DNA of 64,000 nt from Streptomyces olivochromogenes (GTDB lineage Bacteria; Actinomycetota; Actinomycetes; Streptomycetales; Streptomycetaceae), in the NCBI RefSeq assembly GCF_001514115.1, contig NZ_KQ948455.1, positions 172,709-236,708 on the forward strand, given 5' to 3'. The notes below the pieces were generated by a model. The model saw only the letters and a program-made list of their open reading frames with translations. It did no database searches and had not been told where the DNA came from. A program made the translations under genes and the position numbers. Every line of letters starts with the position of its first letter. Within the stretch, counting starts at the first letter, position 1. Below, piece after piece: positions 63,473 to 64,000 of this stretch.

Positions 63473-64000
63473 TCACGCCGGTCGACGGCGGTCGTCGGCG
63501 GACATCTGAGGCGCGCGGTAGTGGTGGTACGTGTGATGCGCCGCGAAGCCCATCCCGGTGTACAGCGCCCGCGCCCCCGCGTTGTCCGCCTCCACCTGGA
63601 GCCAGGCCGCCGAGGCGCCCTCGTCCAGGGCACGGCGGGCGAGCGCGGCCATGACGGCGGTGGCGAGGCCCCGGCGGCGCTGGGCGGGGTCGACCTCGAC
63701 GGCCGCGAAACCGGCCCACCGTCCGTCGACGACACACCGCCCGATCGCGGCCGGAGGCTCCCCCTCGGCGCCGGGCACCGTCGCGAACCACACCGAGGGC
63801 CCGCTGCCCAGGACGTGCAGCGCGACCTCGCTCAGTCCCTTGCGCTGGTAGCGGCCCAGCCACGCCTCGTCGGCCGCGCGGGCGAGGACCACCCCGGAGG
63901 CCTCCGCGACCTCGCGGTCGGCGAGCGGCGCGAGCGCGCCGATCCACAGCCCGGCACTCACCTCACGCGCCCAGCCACGCGTCTCCAGCTCCGCGCACAG
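63473..64000 (-). CDS. GNAT family N-acetyltransferase, N-terminal part cut off
   Basis: The frame is open to the right edge, with LCAELETRGWAREVSAGLW continuing past 64000, so the start lies outside. The acetyl-CoA loop VEVDPAQRRRGLATAVM and the end YTGMGFAAHHTYHHYR mark a GNAT domain; the missing half may hold a second GNAT module. It ends 17 bp before the SirB1-type gene and probably shares its transcript. Confidence 0.85.
   Translation of the reverse strand: MCAELETRGWAREVSAGLWIGALAPLADREVAEASGVVLARAADEAWLGRYQRKGLSEVALHVLGSGPSVWFATVPGAEGEPPAAIGRCVVDGRWAGFAAVEVDPAQRRRGLATAVMAALARRALDEGASAAWLQVEADNAGARALYTGMGFAAHHTYHHYRAPQMSADDRRRPA

Overview
The window looks like part of a Streptomyces chromosome, close to the stretch that in S. 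coelicolor runs from a class I fumarase gene to the mycothiol gene mshB. This rests on very high GC, third codon positions almost all G or C, a WhiB-like regulator, mycothiol synthesis, polyphosphate glucokinase, DUF1707/DUF4190/DUF4245 proteins, a SpoIIE-type phosphatase and two BldK-like oligopeptide permeases. No rRNA, tRNA, CRISPR array, transposase, phage gene or antibiotic gene cluster was seen.

Layout. 1-5.5 kb: a gene cut by the left edge, a secreted SH3 protein, class I fumarase, a DUF1707 protein, WblI-type WhiB protein and fructose-bisphosphatase GlpX. 5.6-13 kb: DUF4245 protein, nitroreductase, exonuclease VII (xseA-xseB), a decayed permease, ispH, polyphosphate glucokinase, a DUF6542 protein and GTPase YchF. 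13-22 kb: Uma2 protein divergent from an SNF2 helicase, a serpin followed by a threonine-synthase-like PLP enzyme, a DUF4190 membrane protein, a GntR regulator, a SPOR-type small protein and a MutT hydrolase. 22-30 kb: an RsbW-type ATPase, a PAS-PAS-GAF-PP2C-ATPase phosphatase, a membrane protein resembling a TPM protein without its TPM domain, a barrel protein coupled to an APH-fold protein, and two small membrane proteins. 30-34 kb: succinate dehydrogenase/fumarate reductase operon. 34-40 kb: tandem 91-bp repeats, a substrate-binding lipoprotein and TypA/BipA. 40-52 kb: two complete five-gene Opp/BldK-type operons in tandem with a VOC gene between them. 52-64 kb: S9 peptidase, mshB, membrane proteins, a VanW-like protein, an ABC-2 exporter with its two-component system, a SirB1-type protein and a GNAT acetyltransferase cut by the right edge.

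How the genes work together. Central metabolism is represented by fumarase, succinate dehydrogenase, GlpX and polyphosphate glucokinase, with IspH for isoprenoids and MshB for redox thiol supply. Signalling and development are represented by WblI, the SpoIIE/RsbW-type pair and the peptide importers, which in S. coelicolor BldK bring in an extracellular signal needed for aerial growth.

The strongest cross-cutting pattern is regulatory. About fifteen genes have a TANNNT-like -10 hexamer ending 6 or 7 nt before the chosen start codon, as expected for leaderless mRNAs, and twice the TAG stop codon of the upstream gene forms the first half of that hexamer. Hairpin terminators are abundant and several are perfect. 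No wholly new system is evident. The best leads are the leaderless layout, a candidate leaderless leader peptide with a TTA codon, the TPM-less protein, the barrel/APH-like pair and the palindrome before the exporter/two-component operon.
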